Below are positions 9,186-16,261 of a stretch of 26,531 nt of DNA, one piece after another (within the stretch, counting starts at the first letter, position 1; each line of letters starts with the position of its first letter). Under the pieces are notes generated by a model, which saw nothing but the letters and a program-made list of their open reading frames with translations, did not search any database and was not told where the DNA came from. The translations under genes and the position numbers were made by a program. The stretch covers positions 1 to 26,531 of the forward strand of contig JBNJGL010000032.1 in NCBI GenBank assembly GCA_051747745.1, given 5' to 3'. Source of the stretch: QPJE01 sp051747745 (GTDB lineage: Bacteria; Bacillota; Halanaerobiia; Halanaerobiales; Halanaerobiaceae).

Positions 9186-9239
9186 TGCAATCTTCCTTTC
9201 TATACTTAATATATTATTGAAACATTTTAATCCAGTTTA

Positions 9240-9268
9240 ATATTAGCAGATTGATATCCTGGTGTCAA
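9240..9268 (-). promoter_or_regulatory. Sigma-A promoter of the purB-purA-purD operon
   Basis: On the minus strand a perfect TTGACA (9268-9263), a 17-nt spacer and TAATAT (9245-9240). Transcription should start near 9233, about 48 nt before purB. The PurBox pair begins 2 nt upstream of the -35 box. Confidence 0.8.
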
Positions 9269-9269
9269 G

Positions 9270-9315
9270 AAATAGTCGAATATTATCTATCTTTTTGCTA
9301 ATAATGTTCGGATAA
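9270..9315. promoter_or_regulatory. Inverted PurBox pair, probable PurR operator
   Basis: Two facing boxes: AATAGTCGAATATTA on the plus strand (9271-9285) and TTATCCGAACATTATT on the minus strand (9315-9300). The second fits the Firmicute PurBox core (CCGAAC followed by an AT-rich end) exactly; the first has one change in the core (TCGAAT). CGAA and TTCG are 26 nt apart, leaving roughly 16 nt between the boxes, the spacing known for PurR operators in Bacillus. The pair abuts the purB -35 box. Confidence 0.7.
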
Positions 9316-9370
9316 ATTTCAGTTGATTTTTCCTTCTACTTAATATTATAATGGTTATCCATAAAAAATT

Positions 9371-9436
9371 AAACTAAATAGTGTTTTCTGCTGTTATTTT
9401 TTCATCAGCACTTCAGAATAAAACACTATTTGGTTT
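9371..9436 (+). repeat. Long imperfect inverted repeat upstream of the dnaD promoter
   Basis: AAACTAAATAGTGTTTT (9371-9387) and AAAACACTATTTGGTTT (9420-9436) pair over 17 bp; the one irregular position is a G-U wobble in plus-strand RNA and a mismatch in minus-strand RNA. Inside, TGCTG (9389-9393) pairs with CAGCA (9406-9410). The right arm overlaps the -35 box of the dnaD promoter. It could be an operator, a cruciform, or a small RNA or terminator structure. Confidence 0.55.
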
Positions 9437-9462
9437 ACTAATGGCATTTATTATCTTATAAT
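9434..9462 (+). promoter_or_regulatory. Sigma-A promoter of the dnaD-dnaI-dnaB operon
   Basis: TTTACT (9434-9439), a 17-nt spacer and TATAAT (9457-9462). The start of transcription would be near 9469, about 56 nt before the DnaD-like start. The -35 box lies in the right arm of the inverted repeat ending at 9436. Confidence 0.55.
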
Positions 9463-9524
9463 TATAATATGAGTAAAATTTGTGCCGGCTGATTTGACCT
9501 TATGAATTGAAAGGAAGAACAGGG

Positions 9525-10619
9525 ATGATAAAGCAGGAAGATTTTAATCCATACAGAAGAAATATCAATCTTTCCGATGGAGAAAGCCGCCAGACTGTAA
9601 GTATTGCTGACAATTTTTTGGAAAAAGGTGTTTTCCGCAAATTAAATGGTTCGGAATTTAAAGTTCTTATTTATCTTTTAACACACAGAGAACAGCAGAG
9701 TGAAGCCGTAATAGAACTTCCAAGAACTGCTGCTGCTCTGGGGCTGGAAATGCCCGGCCTTAAATCAGCTCTTGCAGAACTTGAGAAAAAATCAATTATC
9801 TCTCAGGGAGGAGAAAAAACCCGCTCTCTAAAAACATATTTTCTCCACCTGGACAATCTTCTTTCTGCTGAACCTCAGACCAAAGATGCAGCCAGTTCTC
9901 CTCAGCTAAAAGGAAGAGAGTTAAGAAAAGAGATTATTCGTTCAAATATGGTCTCCAGAAAGGAAATTGCATCAGCAATAATTTCCTTTATTCCTCCCGG
10001 CAGCAGAAGCCGCTATCGGCGTGATGAAATAAACGGGTGGATGGAAGATTTTGATCTTAAAATGCTAAAAGAACTGGTCCGCCGGGTTGATAAGTGGGTT
10101 GACCGCCAGGGTGGAAGTGATTATATGCAGGGTGCATATGCCTATCTCAGGGCAATCATACAGAGCTGGTATGAAGATGAAATAACAGGTTATGAGGAGC
10201 TGCAGGAGAAGGATAAACTGCATCGGGAAACTAAAGAGCTGGCTCAGGCTTATGGTATTAGAAGTTCTGATCTCAATACAGCTCAGCTCAAAACATTTTT
10301 GAGCTGGATTACAGGCAGTCAGGCCTTAAGCAAAGATCTGGCACTTACAGCTATTAGGGAAGCTGTGCGCAGAAAAAGAGATGGACAGCCTTCTCTCAAA
10401 TATGTTGAAGACAATTTTATCAATCCTATTAAAGAAATAGGTATTAAAAACAGGGCAGATTTTAAGCGCTGGCTGGAAAAAGAAATGGACAGCAGTTCAA
10501 CTAAAAATACCGAAAATAAAAAATCAGCCAGCAGTAAAAAGAATAATGACAGAGATGATAAATCCGAAGAATATAAGTGGAAAGACTTTTTTATCGATTT
10601 TGATAAATATAAAAAATAA
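9525..10619 (+). CDS. dnaD: DnaD-like replication initiation protein
   Basis: DnaD-family proteins help load the replicative helicase at the origin and at restart sites in Firmicutes. The ATG at 9525 has AAGGAAG 7 nt upstream and is preferred over an in-frame TTG at 9507; this gives 364 residues. Residues about 20-110 look like a winged helix (FRKLNGSEFKVLIYLLTH, then alternating helices to KKSIISQGG). Residues about 135-220 and 240-310 carry two DnaB_2-like helical segments, the first with AYAYLRAIIQSWYE and the second with YVEDNFINPIKEIG. The C-terminal 50 residues are charged and low-complexity, ending in an aromatic tail, KWKDFFIDFDKYK. The helicase loader and helicase follow in the same operon, which supports the role. 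Confidence 0.8.
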   Translation: MIKQEDFNPYRRNINLSDGESRQTVSIADNFLEKGVFRKLNGSEFKVLIYLLTHREQQSEAVIELPRTAAALGLEMPGLKSALAELEKKSIISQGGEKTRSLKTYFLHLDNLLSAEPQTKDAASSPQLKGRELRKEIIRSNMVSRKEIASAIISFIPPGSRSRYRRDEINGWMEDFDLKMLKELVRRVDKWVDRQGGSDYMQGAYAYLRAIIQSWYEDEITGYEELQEKDKLHRETKELAQAYGIRSSDLNTAQLKTFLSWITGSQALSKDLALTAIREAVRRKRDGQPSLKYVEDNFINPIKEIGIKNRADFKRWLEKEMDSSSTKNTENKKSASSKKNNDRDDKSEEYKWKDFFIDFDKYKK

Positions 10620-10633
10620 AGGATGTGAAGCAG

Positions 10634-11656
10634 ATGCCGTTTTCTTTTGAGGCAGAAAAGTATAAAGGAAGGGCCAGAGAAAAATATCTGGAAGCAGAAA
10701 AAAGAATTACAAAAATACATAACAGATATCCAGAAGTAAAACAGGCCTACAGCTACCTTCAGTCCTTAAAAAGAGAGTATTCAATGGCTAAGGTCGGTAT
10801 TTTTAATAAAAATAAGATGAAGAAACACGAAATAGAAGAACTGGAAAATGCAATAAAGGAACTGGAAAAACAGTACCATGCTATTCTCAAAAAGAATGAT
10901 ATCCCTCTTGACTATAAAGAGCCTGACTGGGACTGCGAAAAATGTCATGACACAGGCAGAATCTATGATGGGCAAAAATATGTAGTCTGCAGCTGTGTTG
11001 AGAATGAACTCAGGAAGAAAAAACAGCTGATAGGCAATCTTCCCACACACCTGCACAGCGCAACTTTCAACAATTCCAATTTAAACTACTATGATCATGA
11101 TATTATGAAAAATTCTGATCTCAGCTATTTTGAAAACGCCAAAAATATTTATAAAATGGCAGCAACTTTTGTGGAAAATTTTGAAGCAGATGAATTTAAC
11201 CGAGGCCTTATTATAGAAGGACCGATTGGAAGTGGGAAATCCTATCTCCTGGGCTGTATGGCAAATGCCCTGATCGATAGGGGTATCAGGTTCCGCTATA
11301 TTGTTTATTCAGATCTCTTACAGCAGATAAGGAGTACCTATAATGAAGATAACCCGACTACAGATGAAAAAAAGATAATTAATGATGTTCAGAATATACC
11401 GGTTCTGCTGATAGATGATCTGGGTACAGAAAAAGCTTCTGACTTTGCAGCATCTATACTCTACCAGATTATAGATAAACGCTACCGGGAAGAAAGACCT
11501 ATTATACTTTCTACTAATTATTCTCTGAAAAATTTAAAAAACAGGTTTCCTATTATGGGAGAGCGAATATTCCAGCGTCTTTTGGAAATGAACGAATATG
11601 TCGAATTAGCAGGTAATGTAAGACTTAAAATAATAGATAAACAGCAGGAGGCCTAG
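10634..11656 (+). CDS. dnaI: DnaI/DnaC-type helicase loader ATPase
   Basis: An AAA+ ATPase that delivers the hexameric helicase to DNA. The ATG at 10634 is chosen over a GTG at 10625, since the only ribosome site (AAAGGA) touches that GTG; the product has 340 residues. The N-terminal 100 residues are helical and charged. CEKCHDTG and CSC near residues 101-123 form the zinc cluster seen in DnaI and related DnaC proteins. Walker A is GPIGSGKSY near residue 196, Walker B is VLLIDDLGTE near residue 258, and STNYSL is sensor 1. It is 14 nt after the DnaD-like gene, and its stop overlaps the ribosome site of dnaB, so the three are translated together. Confidence 0.9.
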   Translation: MPFSFEAEKYKGRAREKYLEAEKRITKIHNRYPEVKQAYSYLQSLKREYSMAKVGIFNKNKMKKHEIEELENAIKELEKQYHAILKKNDIPLDYKEPDWDCEKCHDTGRIYDGQKYVVCSCVENELRKKKQLIGNLPTHLHSATFNNSNLNYYDHDIMKNSDLSYFENAKNIYKMAATFVENFEADEFNRGLIIEGPIGSGKSYLLGCMANALIDRGIRFRYIVYSDLLQQIRSTYNEDNPTTDEKKIINDVQNIPVLLIDDLGTEKASDFAASILYQIIDKRYREERPIILSTNYSLKNLKNRFPIMGERIFQRLLEMNEYVELAGNVRLKIIDKQQEA

Positions 11657-11658
11657 AT

Positions 11659-13050
11659 ATGTCAGGTAATTTAAGATCATTAAATAAAAATGAAGAGCGT
11701 TTTGAAAAAAAAGAATATCAGCTTCTGGGTATACTGCTTCAGTTTCCGGATAAAATAGACGAAGTTGCCGATCTGCTGGAAGTAAAACACTTTTCCGATC
11801 CACAGGCACAGATAATTTTTGATATGCTTTTAAAACAGTATCAGCACGAAAATCAGATATCCAGAACCAAACTGCTGATAGATCTCCAGGATCAAAATGC
11901 AGTATCTGATCCAGAAGAGGTTATAGAAAGGCTGACTTCAGGCTTTAATTCAGAAGATGAGTTAAAACCGACAATTGATTTGATAAAAAAAGATTATCAG
12001 CGCTCACTGCTGAAAAAAGCAGCCGCTAAAATAAAAGATCTTTCCGATTCTAAAGATCTTTCTATTGATGATTATCAGGCAAGGGCTCAGGAACTTATTT
12101 TTGAAGCTACCAGTGAAAGTGATGATCTGCAGAAACATGTCTATACTATGGAAGATGCACTTATGGAGTCCTTTTCCAAATATATGGACCGCAAACACAA
12201 AAAAGCGGATGTGGGATTAAGAAGTGGCTTTATATCTCTGGACAATTTAATTGGTGGTTTTAAACGCGGCCACCTTACCGTAATAGCTGCTTCTACAAGT
12301 ATGGGAAAAACTGCTTTTGCCATAAATATCGCCAAAAATGTACTTAAAAGAAATGCTCGTGTTGCACTTATAAGTCTTGAGATGGATGCATCAGAAGTAA
12401 TAGACAGAATGATCATACAGGAAGCACAGGTCAACGGCTGGAAATACAATCAGGGGGAAACAAATGATGCTGAAGATCAGCGGATTTCTAAAGCTCTGGA
12501 CAATTTACATGACCTACCTCTAATGATCTCCGATGAAAGAGGTTTAAATACAGCTCAGATCAGAGCCCGCCTGCGCAAATTTAAGGCTCAGATGGATGGA
12601 ATGGACCTGGCCGTTGTCGATTACCTGCAGATGATACAGCTTCCGGAAGAACACCTCCAGAATACAGCCCGTGCTGTAGGAGAAATAGTTCTTCAGCTGA
12701 GAAATTTAGCTTCAGAACTTGATATACCTATTTTACTCATCTCTCAGATAAGCAGAAGCTTTACCGGCAGGTCAGACAAAAGACCTGTTCTATCAGACCT
12801 GCGTGACTCCGGAAATATAGAGGAAGTTGCAGATGGTGTTATCTTCCTGTACCGCTATGCTCACACATCTGCCAAAGCCAGGGAAGAAGCCGAAGCCGAA
12901 GGAACGGAAAATGAAACCAATGTAATAATTTCCAAACAGCGTACAGGTCAAACAGGGGAAATTTTGCTTTACTTTGAAGATGAATTTATACGTTTTACCG
13001 ATCCCGAAAACATGTCGCTGGAAGGAATGATGCCAGATGATAAGCTGTGA
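11659..13050 (+). CDS. dnaB: Replicative DNA helicase (DnaB family)
   Basis: The hexameric helicase that unwinds DNA ahead of the replisome. It has 463 residues, slightly longer than usual. The DnaB N-terminal domain spans about 15-120; the RecA-like core begins with GLRSGFISLDNLIGGFKRG near 190. Walker A is ASTSMGKTA near 211, where most DnaB proteins have ARPSMGKTA, so the usual Arg-Pro is Ser-Thr. SLEMDASEVIDRM, VVDYLQMI (Walker B, near 319), and SDLRDSGNIEEVADGVIFLYR follow. The last segment departs from the common SGAIEQDAD form. It starts 2 nt after the loader gene. The position beside purA suggests the main chromosomal helicase, but the changed motifs leave room for an accessory paralogue. 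Confidence 0.9.
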   Translation: MSGNLRSLNKNEERFEKKEYQLLGILLQFPDKIDEVADLLEVKHFSDPQAQIIFDMLLKQYQHENQISRTKLLIDLQDQNAVSDPEEVIERLTSGFNSEDELKPTIDLIKKDYQRSLLKKAAAKIKDLSDSKDLSIDDYQARAQELIFEATSESDDLQKHVYTMEDALMESFSKYMDRKHKKADVGLRSGFISLDNLIGGFKRGHLTVIAASTSMGKTAFAINIAKNVLKRNARVALISLEMDASEVIDRMIIQEAQVNGWKYNQGETNDAEDQRISKALDNLHDLPLMISDERGLNTAQIRARLRKFKAQMDGMDLAVVDYLQMIQLPEEHLQNTARAVGEIVLQLRNLASELDIPILLISQISRSFTGRSDKRPVLSDLRDSGNIEEVADGVIFLYRYAHTSAKAREEAEAEGTENETNVIISKQRTGQTGEILLYFEDEFIRFTDPENMSLEGMMPDDKL

Positions 13051-13237
13051 TAAACTTGATCTTAAGGTCATTCTCTCTTTTGCGAACTCCTACCGCAACC
13101 TATATCAGGAAGGCACTATAAGTGAAGAACAGCTGAATAAAGTTCTTCACTTAATCGACCACTACCAGGACTATAAACCAAACGAATTTCAGCAAAAATT
13201 AAAAGGAATTTTCCCGGACAGCACAGATGATATTTAA
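13037..13237 (+). CDS. Small hypothetical protein overlapping the dnaB end
   Basis: A 66-residue frame that overlaps the last 14 nt of dnaB in another frame, with GAAGGA about 10 nt before its ATG. It is soluble, without Cys pairs or membrane segments, and looks all-helical: LKVILSFANSYRNLYQEG, then SEEQLNKVLHLIDHYQDY and a short tail. The overlap argues that it is a real, translationally coupled gene of the replication operon. I do not recognise a family. No function is proposed beyond a possible link to the helicase complex. Confidence 0.55.
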   Translation: MISCDKLDLKVILSFANSYRNLYQEGTISEEQLNKVLHLIDHYQDYKPNEFQQKLKGIFPDSTDDI

Positions 13238-13328
13238 CTAAAAGTGAACCTCTCCCACTGAATCAAAATACAGATTTAGAAGGAGTTTTCTTTCAACATT
13301 TTTGATAAATCTATTGCTCTATAAAGAT

Positions 13329-13371
13329 AAAAGTCAGTTGACTCCCAAATGGGAATAAACCGACTTTTTTT
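13329..13371 (+). terminator. Terminator between the converging dnaB and pspC operons
   Basis: AAAAGTCAGTTGACTCCC and GGGAATAAACCGACTTTT form an 18-bp stem with three irregular pairs around the loop AAAT, followed by T7 on the plus strand. On the minus strand two of the irregular pairs become G-U wobbles and the 3' side is T-rich (TTTTATCTTT), so it may also stop transcription coming from pspC. Confidence 0.8.
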
Positions 13372-13384
13372 CTATCAATATTTA

Positions 13385-13729
13385 TTATTCTTCTTTAAAA
13401 TCTTTTTCTTTAGTAAAATCTTTTCCTGTTTCCTGCCGGGATGGTCTATCCTCTTCCTGCTGTGCTTCTCTATAATGTGGATCAGCTTCTTCATTTTCTT
13501 TATAATAATTTTCAGACCTTTTTTCAGACTTTACTACAGATTCAGACGGTCTGTCAGGAATGATGGCCCATGCTATAAAATAAGCTATTAAACCTCCTCC
13601 TCCAGTTGCAAAAATAAATATTATCGCTGCAAGCCTTACCAAAGTTGGATCAACCTCAAAATACTCGGCCACACCACCACAAACTCCACCTATCTTTTTT
13701 TCTTTTCTGGAACGATAAAGTCTCTTCAT
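13385..13729 (-). CDS. PspC-domain membrane protein
   Basis: A 114-residue protein. Residues 1-60 are a PspC domain: KRLYRSRKEKKIGGVCGGVA, EYFEVDPTLVRLAAII, then a glycine-rich transmembrane helix and YFIAWAIIPDRP. PspC proteins are inner-membrane partners in envelope-stress responses; in Firmicutes many are stand-alone and poorly characterised. The last 50 residues are a hydrophilic, highly charged cytoplasmic-looking tail, likely disordered. The ATG has GAGGTGAT 8 nt upstream. It lies 16 nt after hepT and could be read from the mntA promoter, though a shared role is not implied. No pspA or pspB is nearby. Confidence 0.88.
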   Translation of the reverse strand: MKRLYRSRKEKKIGGVCGGVAEYFEVDPTLVRLAAIIFIFATGGGGLIAYFIAWAIIPDRPSESVVKSEKRSENYYKENEEADPHYREAQQEEDRPSRQETGKDFTKEKDFKEE

Positions 13730-13745
13730 ATAATTATCACCTCTT

Positions 13746-14162
13746 CTACATCTTTTTTAAATAAGATTTCAAAATACCCCTCAAATCATCTAAATTATTA
13801 TTTATAAGTTCAAAAATAATATCAAGATCTAAATCCATATAATCATGAACGAGAATATTTCTAAATACAACTATTTGAACAAATAAATCTGCTTCTTTTT
13901 TATTAAAATATCCTTTTTCTCTTAATATCTCCGGAATGTCTCGATACTCTCTAACCTTGCCCAGGTCATCATCTGCTATAATATGATTTCCTATATCAAG
14001 CAGAGATTCTATAGCTAAATGAAGAAATCTTTCCGCACTTCCAAATAAAGTGGGCTTATTTTTGAATTCTTCAAACTCCACATTTTCTACAATGTCTTCT
14101 AAATAATCAATATATTCACTGCATTTCTGTGCTCTTTCTAATACAATCTCTTTTTTAACCAT
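13746..14162 (-). CDS. hepT: HepT-type HEPN ribonuclease toxin
   Basis: The toxin half of a MntA/HepT pair. The 138 residues form an all-helical HEPN (DUF86) domain with the catalytic RX4HXY motif at Arg101, His106 and Tyr108 (RNILVHDY). In characterised pairs the toxin is an RNase that MntA silences by adding AMP to this tyrosine. All motif residues are intact, so the toxin should be active. Its ATG lies inside the end of mntA with an 8-nt overlap, so antitoxin is made first and the two are coupled. pspC follows 16 nt later. Confidence 0.92.
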   Translation of the reverse strand: MVKKEIVLERAQKCSEYIDYLEDIVENVEFEEFKNKPTLFGSAERFLHLAIESLLDIGNHIIADDDLGKVREYRDIPEILREKGYFNKKEADLFVQIVVFRNILVHDYMDLDLDIIFELINNNLDDLRGILKSYLKKM

Positions 14163-14553
14163 TTAAAATTCTCTCCTTAAACGACTCCTGGTTTATATTT
14201 AAATAATACTTAAAATCAAGAAACTTCCTTATTACAAGCGATTGATATGAAGCTGCATCAAAATTTTCTTTTTTATAGATTAGATTGTTATTTTTGACCA
14301 CTTCAAATGCCAGCAAATATGATGCTCTATTTAAAATTACTAAATCAATTTTATCAAGTCCAGCTTTCACAAATTCTTTATACAATTCTACTTTGATTTT
14401 TTTAGAAGTATCTTCCTTAAGAAGGATACCTATATCTATATCACTATTTTCATTAGCTCTCTTTTCTGCCTGAGACCCAAAAAGATAAACTGCTTCTATA
14501 TTATTAAAACTCTCTGCAATTTCTGCTATTTTGTTCTTTTTACTTTCTTCCAT
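14155..14553 (-). CDS. mntA: MntA-type minimal nucleotidyltransferase antitoxin
   Basis: A 132-residue nucleotidyltransferase of the Pol-beta fold. Residues 23-40, YLFGSQAEKRANENSDID, contain the GSX10DXD motif: Gly26-Ser27 bind the nucleotide phosphates, Asp38 and Asp40 bind Mg. In studied systems this protein AMPylates and neutralises HepT. The C-terminal helices (SYQSLVIRKFLDFKYYL) are the usual antitoxin tail. The ATG has AGGA 5 nt upstream. A promoter and an inverted repeat lie just upstream. Such pairs move between genomes and may help in plasmid or phage-related stability or defence, but here it sits between ordinary chromosomal genes. Confidence 0.92.
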   Translation of the reverse strand: MEESKKNKIAEIAESFNNIEAVYLFGSQAEKRANENSDIDIGILLKEDTSKKIKVELYKEFVKAGLDKIDLVILNRASYLLAFEVVKNNNLIYKKENFDAASYQSLVIRKFLDFKYYLNINQESFKERILNG

Positions 14554-14571
14554 AATCCTGCCCCCAGATTT

Positions 14572-14600
14572 AGCAGATCTATATATTCAACTTATCTGCT
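14572..14600. promoter_or_regulatory. Inverted repeat at the mntA transcription start
   Basis: AGCAGAT (14572-14578) and ATCTGCT (14594-14600) are perfect 7-bp inverted arms 15 nt apart. They lie between the -10 box (14604-14609) and the mntA ribosome site, so they cover the predicted start of transcription. This fits an autoregulatory operator, or a leader hairpin; the role is inferred. Confidence 0.45.
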
Positions 14601-14603
14601 TTA

Positions 14604-14632
14604 ATTATACAAAATTCACCTTATAAAAGCAA
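14604..14632 (-). promoter_or_regulatory. Sigma-A promoter of mntA-hepT
   Basis: On the minus strand TTGCTT (14632-14627), a 17-nt spacer and a perfect TATAAT (14609-14604), about 51 nt before the mntA ATG. Confidence 0.6.
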
Positions 14633-14734
14633 AATTATCTATAGCAGTATTTTCCCAAAATTTAATCACACATAAAAATAGAAAAAAGACTACTGAATTA
14701 CTGATTTTAAAAAATACATTATCAATATATAAAT

Positions 14735-14786
14735 ATAAAAAATCTCCCCCTGCAGACCCAAAATGTGTCTGTATTAAGGGGAGATT
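14735..14786 (-). terminator. Terminator downstream of the aco operon
   Basis: On the minus strand AATCTCCCC and GGGGAGATT form a perfect 9-bp stem, with an inner CAGAC/GTCTG stem inside the 28-nt loop region, followed by six T. It lies about 290 nt after acoC, beyond the inverted-repeat element at 14907-15042. The rest of 14633-14906 is AT-rich, and I see no gene in it. Confidence 0.75.
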
Positions 14787-14906
14787 AAATTTATAACTTA
14801 ATCATCTTATTTTTCAGTAGATCTAATAATGATCCAAATACTCTATTTTTTTGTCGATTTAAATATTCAACTATAAATATTCTGCTTTTTTTACAATTTG
14901 GTTCTC

Positions 14907-15042
14907 ACACAAAAAGGGTATTTGCGGAACTTTAGGCATTTTTCGTTAATCTACCTTAAACAGTGCTTGTATGAATTATTTAAATACGGAGTGCCTGTGG
15001 TGCAACCTTAATGAGTTAGCGACTCAAATACCCTTTTTGTGT
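14907..15042. mobile_element. 136-bp MITE-like element with perfect 18-bp inverted ends
   Basis: ACACAAAAAGGGTATTTG (14907-14924) and its exact reverse complement (15025-15042) bound 100 bp of sequence that is less AT-rich than its surroundings. The interior has no coding frame of note; it contains AGGCA/TGCCT, which can pair, a GAGT-TAGCG-ACTC hairpin next to the right arm, and two copies of ACCTTAA. I find no clear target-site duplication at the edges. A non-autonomous transposon derivative (MITE) is my preferred reading. A structured 3' untranslated RNA of the aco operon is the alternative. Confidence 0.55.
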
Positions 15043-15076
15043 TACAATCATAATTTAATATCCTATTTTTTAATAA

Positions 15077-16261
15077 TTAAAACATCAGATAGGGATCTTC
15101 TACAAATTCAGCAAATTTCTGCATAAACTCCGCACCTGCTGCTCCATCAACAGCTCTGTGGTCAACACCCAGAGTGAAGTTAATAACCTTTTTCTCCCTC
15201 ACCAGTCCTTCTTCATTAAGATATAACTTGTTCTTGATAGTTCCTACAGCAAGAATTGCTGCCTGAGGTGGATTAATAATCGCTGTAAATTCGTCTATAC
15301 CAAACATACCCAGATTTGTTATTGTAAATGTTCCACCTTCCAGTTCATCAAGATTCAATCTGTTTTCTCTGGTTCTTGTAATCATATCTTTACTTTTTTC
15401 GGCCAGCTGTTTTAGACTTAGCTTTTCGGCATTTTTTACTACAGGTACAAGCAGGCCTTCTTCTACTGCTACAGCAAGTCCCAGGTTAACTGTATTTGAA
15501 ACACTTCCTCTTCCTTCTTCATCTACCACCATATTTAATTTCTCTGTCTCTTCTAAGGTTTTAACTGTTACAAAGGAAATTAAATCATTAAATGAAATAT
15601 CTCTTCCTTTTTCTTTGAGAGTTTCTTTCAAAAAGAGAAGTTCATCAACCTCGATTTCACGCCTCAAATATATGTGTGGAGCCCGCCAGCTTTCTGTCAA
15701 TCTTCTTGCTATTACATTTCTCATTCCACTTTCTTTTGGGGCTTTCTTTTCTTCTGCAGCAGCTTTATCTTCTGTTTTACCGGCATCTGCCAGATACTTT
15801 TCTATATCTGCAACACTCAGTCGATCTTTACCGAGTGCTTCTGCAGCATCTTCAAGTTTAATATCATTATCTGCTGCTAATTTCCTTGCTTTTGGAGCCG
15901 CCATTACTCTTCCGCCTTTTCTTTCTTTTCTGGCTGGCCTGTCTTTTTTTACAGCTTTTTCCTGTTCAGTTTCTTTTTCTGTCTCATCTTCTTTTCCAGT
16001 TTTTTTAGATGATTCATCTTCTTCCCATCCGACAAGCTTTGCAACAGGTGTTTTCACCTTTACTGTCTCACCTTCACCAACCAGAATTTCTGCTATTTCT
16101 CCATCTTCATTGGCTTCAACATCATTTGTCAGTTTTTCTGTTTCCACTGAAAATATAAAGTCTCCTTTTTCAAATTTATCTCCTTCAGAAAGGTACCATT
16201 TTACAATAGTTCCCTCTTCCATTGTTAAACCCAGTTTGGGCATTACCAGTTCATTAGCCAT
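15077..16261 (-). CDS. acoC: Dihydrolipoyl acyltransferase E2, acetoin dehydrogenase type
   Basis: The E2 core of a 2-oxoacid/acetoin dehydrogenase complex; it takes the acetyl group from E1 on a lipoyl arm and passes it to CoA. The start is the ATG at 16261 with GGAGG 6 nt upstream, not the TTG next to it, giving 394 residues. Residues 3-76 are one lipoyl domain; the lipoylated lysine is Lys43 in VETEKLTND, a form common in AcoC. A Glu/Lys-rich linker leads to a subunit-binding domain at about 117-156 (APKARKLAADNDI). The catalytic domain runs from about 180 and has DHRAVDGAAGAEF near the end with the catalytic His and Asp. It overlaps the methyltransferase end by 8 nt. No E3 gene follows. 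Confidence 0.88.
   Translation of the reverse strand: MANELVMPKLGLTMEEGTIVKWYLSEGDKFEKGDFIFSVETEKLTNDVEANEDGEIAEILVGEGETVKVKTPVAKLVGWEEDESSKKTGKEDETEKETEQEKAVKKDRPARKERKGGRVMAAPKARKLAADNDIKLEDAAEALGKDRLSVADIEKYLADAGKTEDKAAAEEKKAPKESGMRNVIARRLTESWRAPHIYLRREIEVDELLFLKETLKEKGRDISFNDLISFVTVKTLEETEKLNMVVDEEGRGSVSNTVNLGLAVAVEEGLLVPVVKNAEKLSLKQLAEKSKDMITRTRENRLNLDELEGGTFTITNLGMFGIDEFTAIINPPQAAILAVGTIKNKLYLNEEGLVREKKVINFTLGVDHRAVDGAAGAEFMQKFAEFVEDPYLMF

Noticed and set aside
14891..15048. TTACAAT on both sides of the 136-bp element as a target-site duplication
   Set aside because: The left copy is 9 nt away from the left end while the right copy overlaps the right end by one base, so they are not positioned as a duplication; likely chance in AT-rich DNA.
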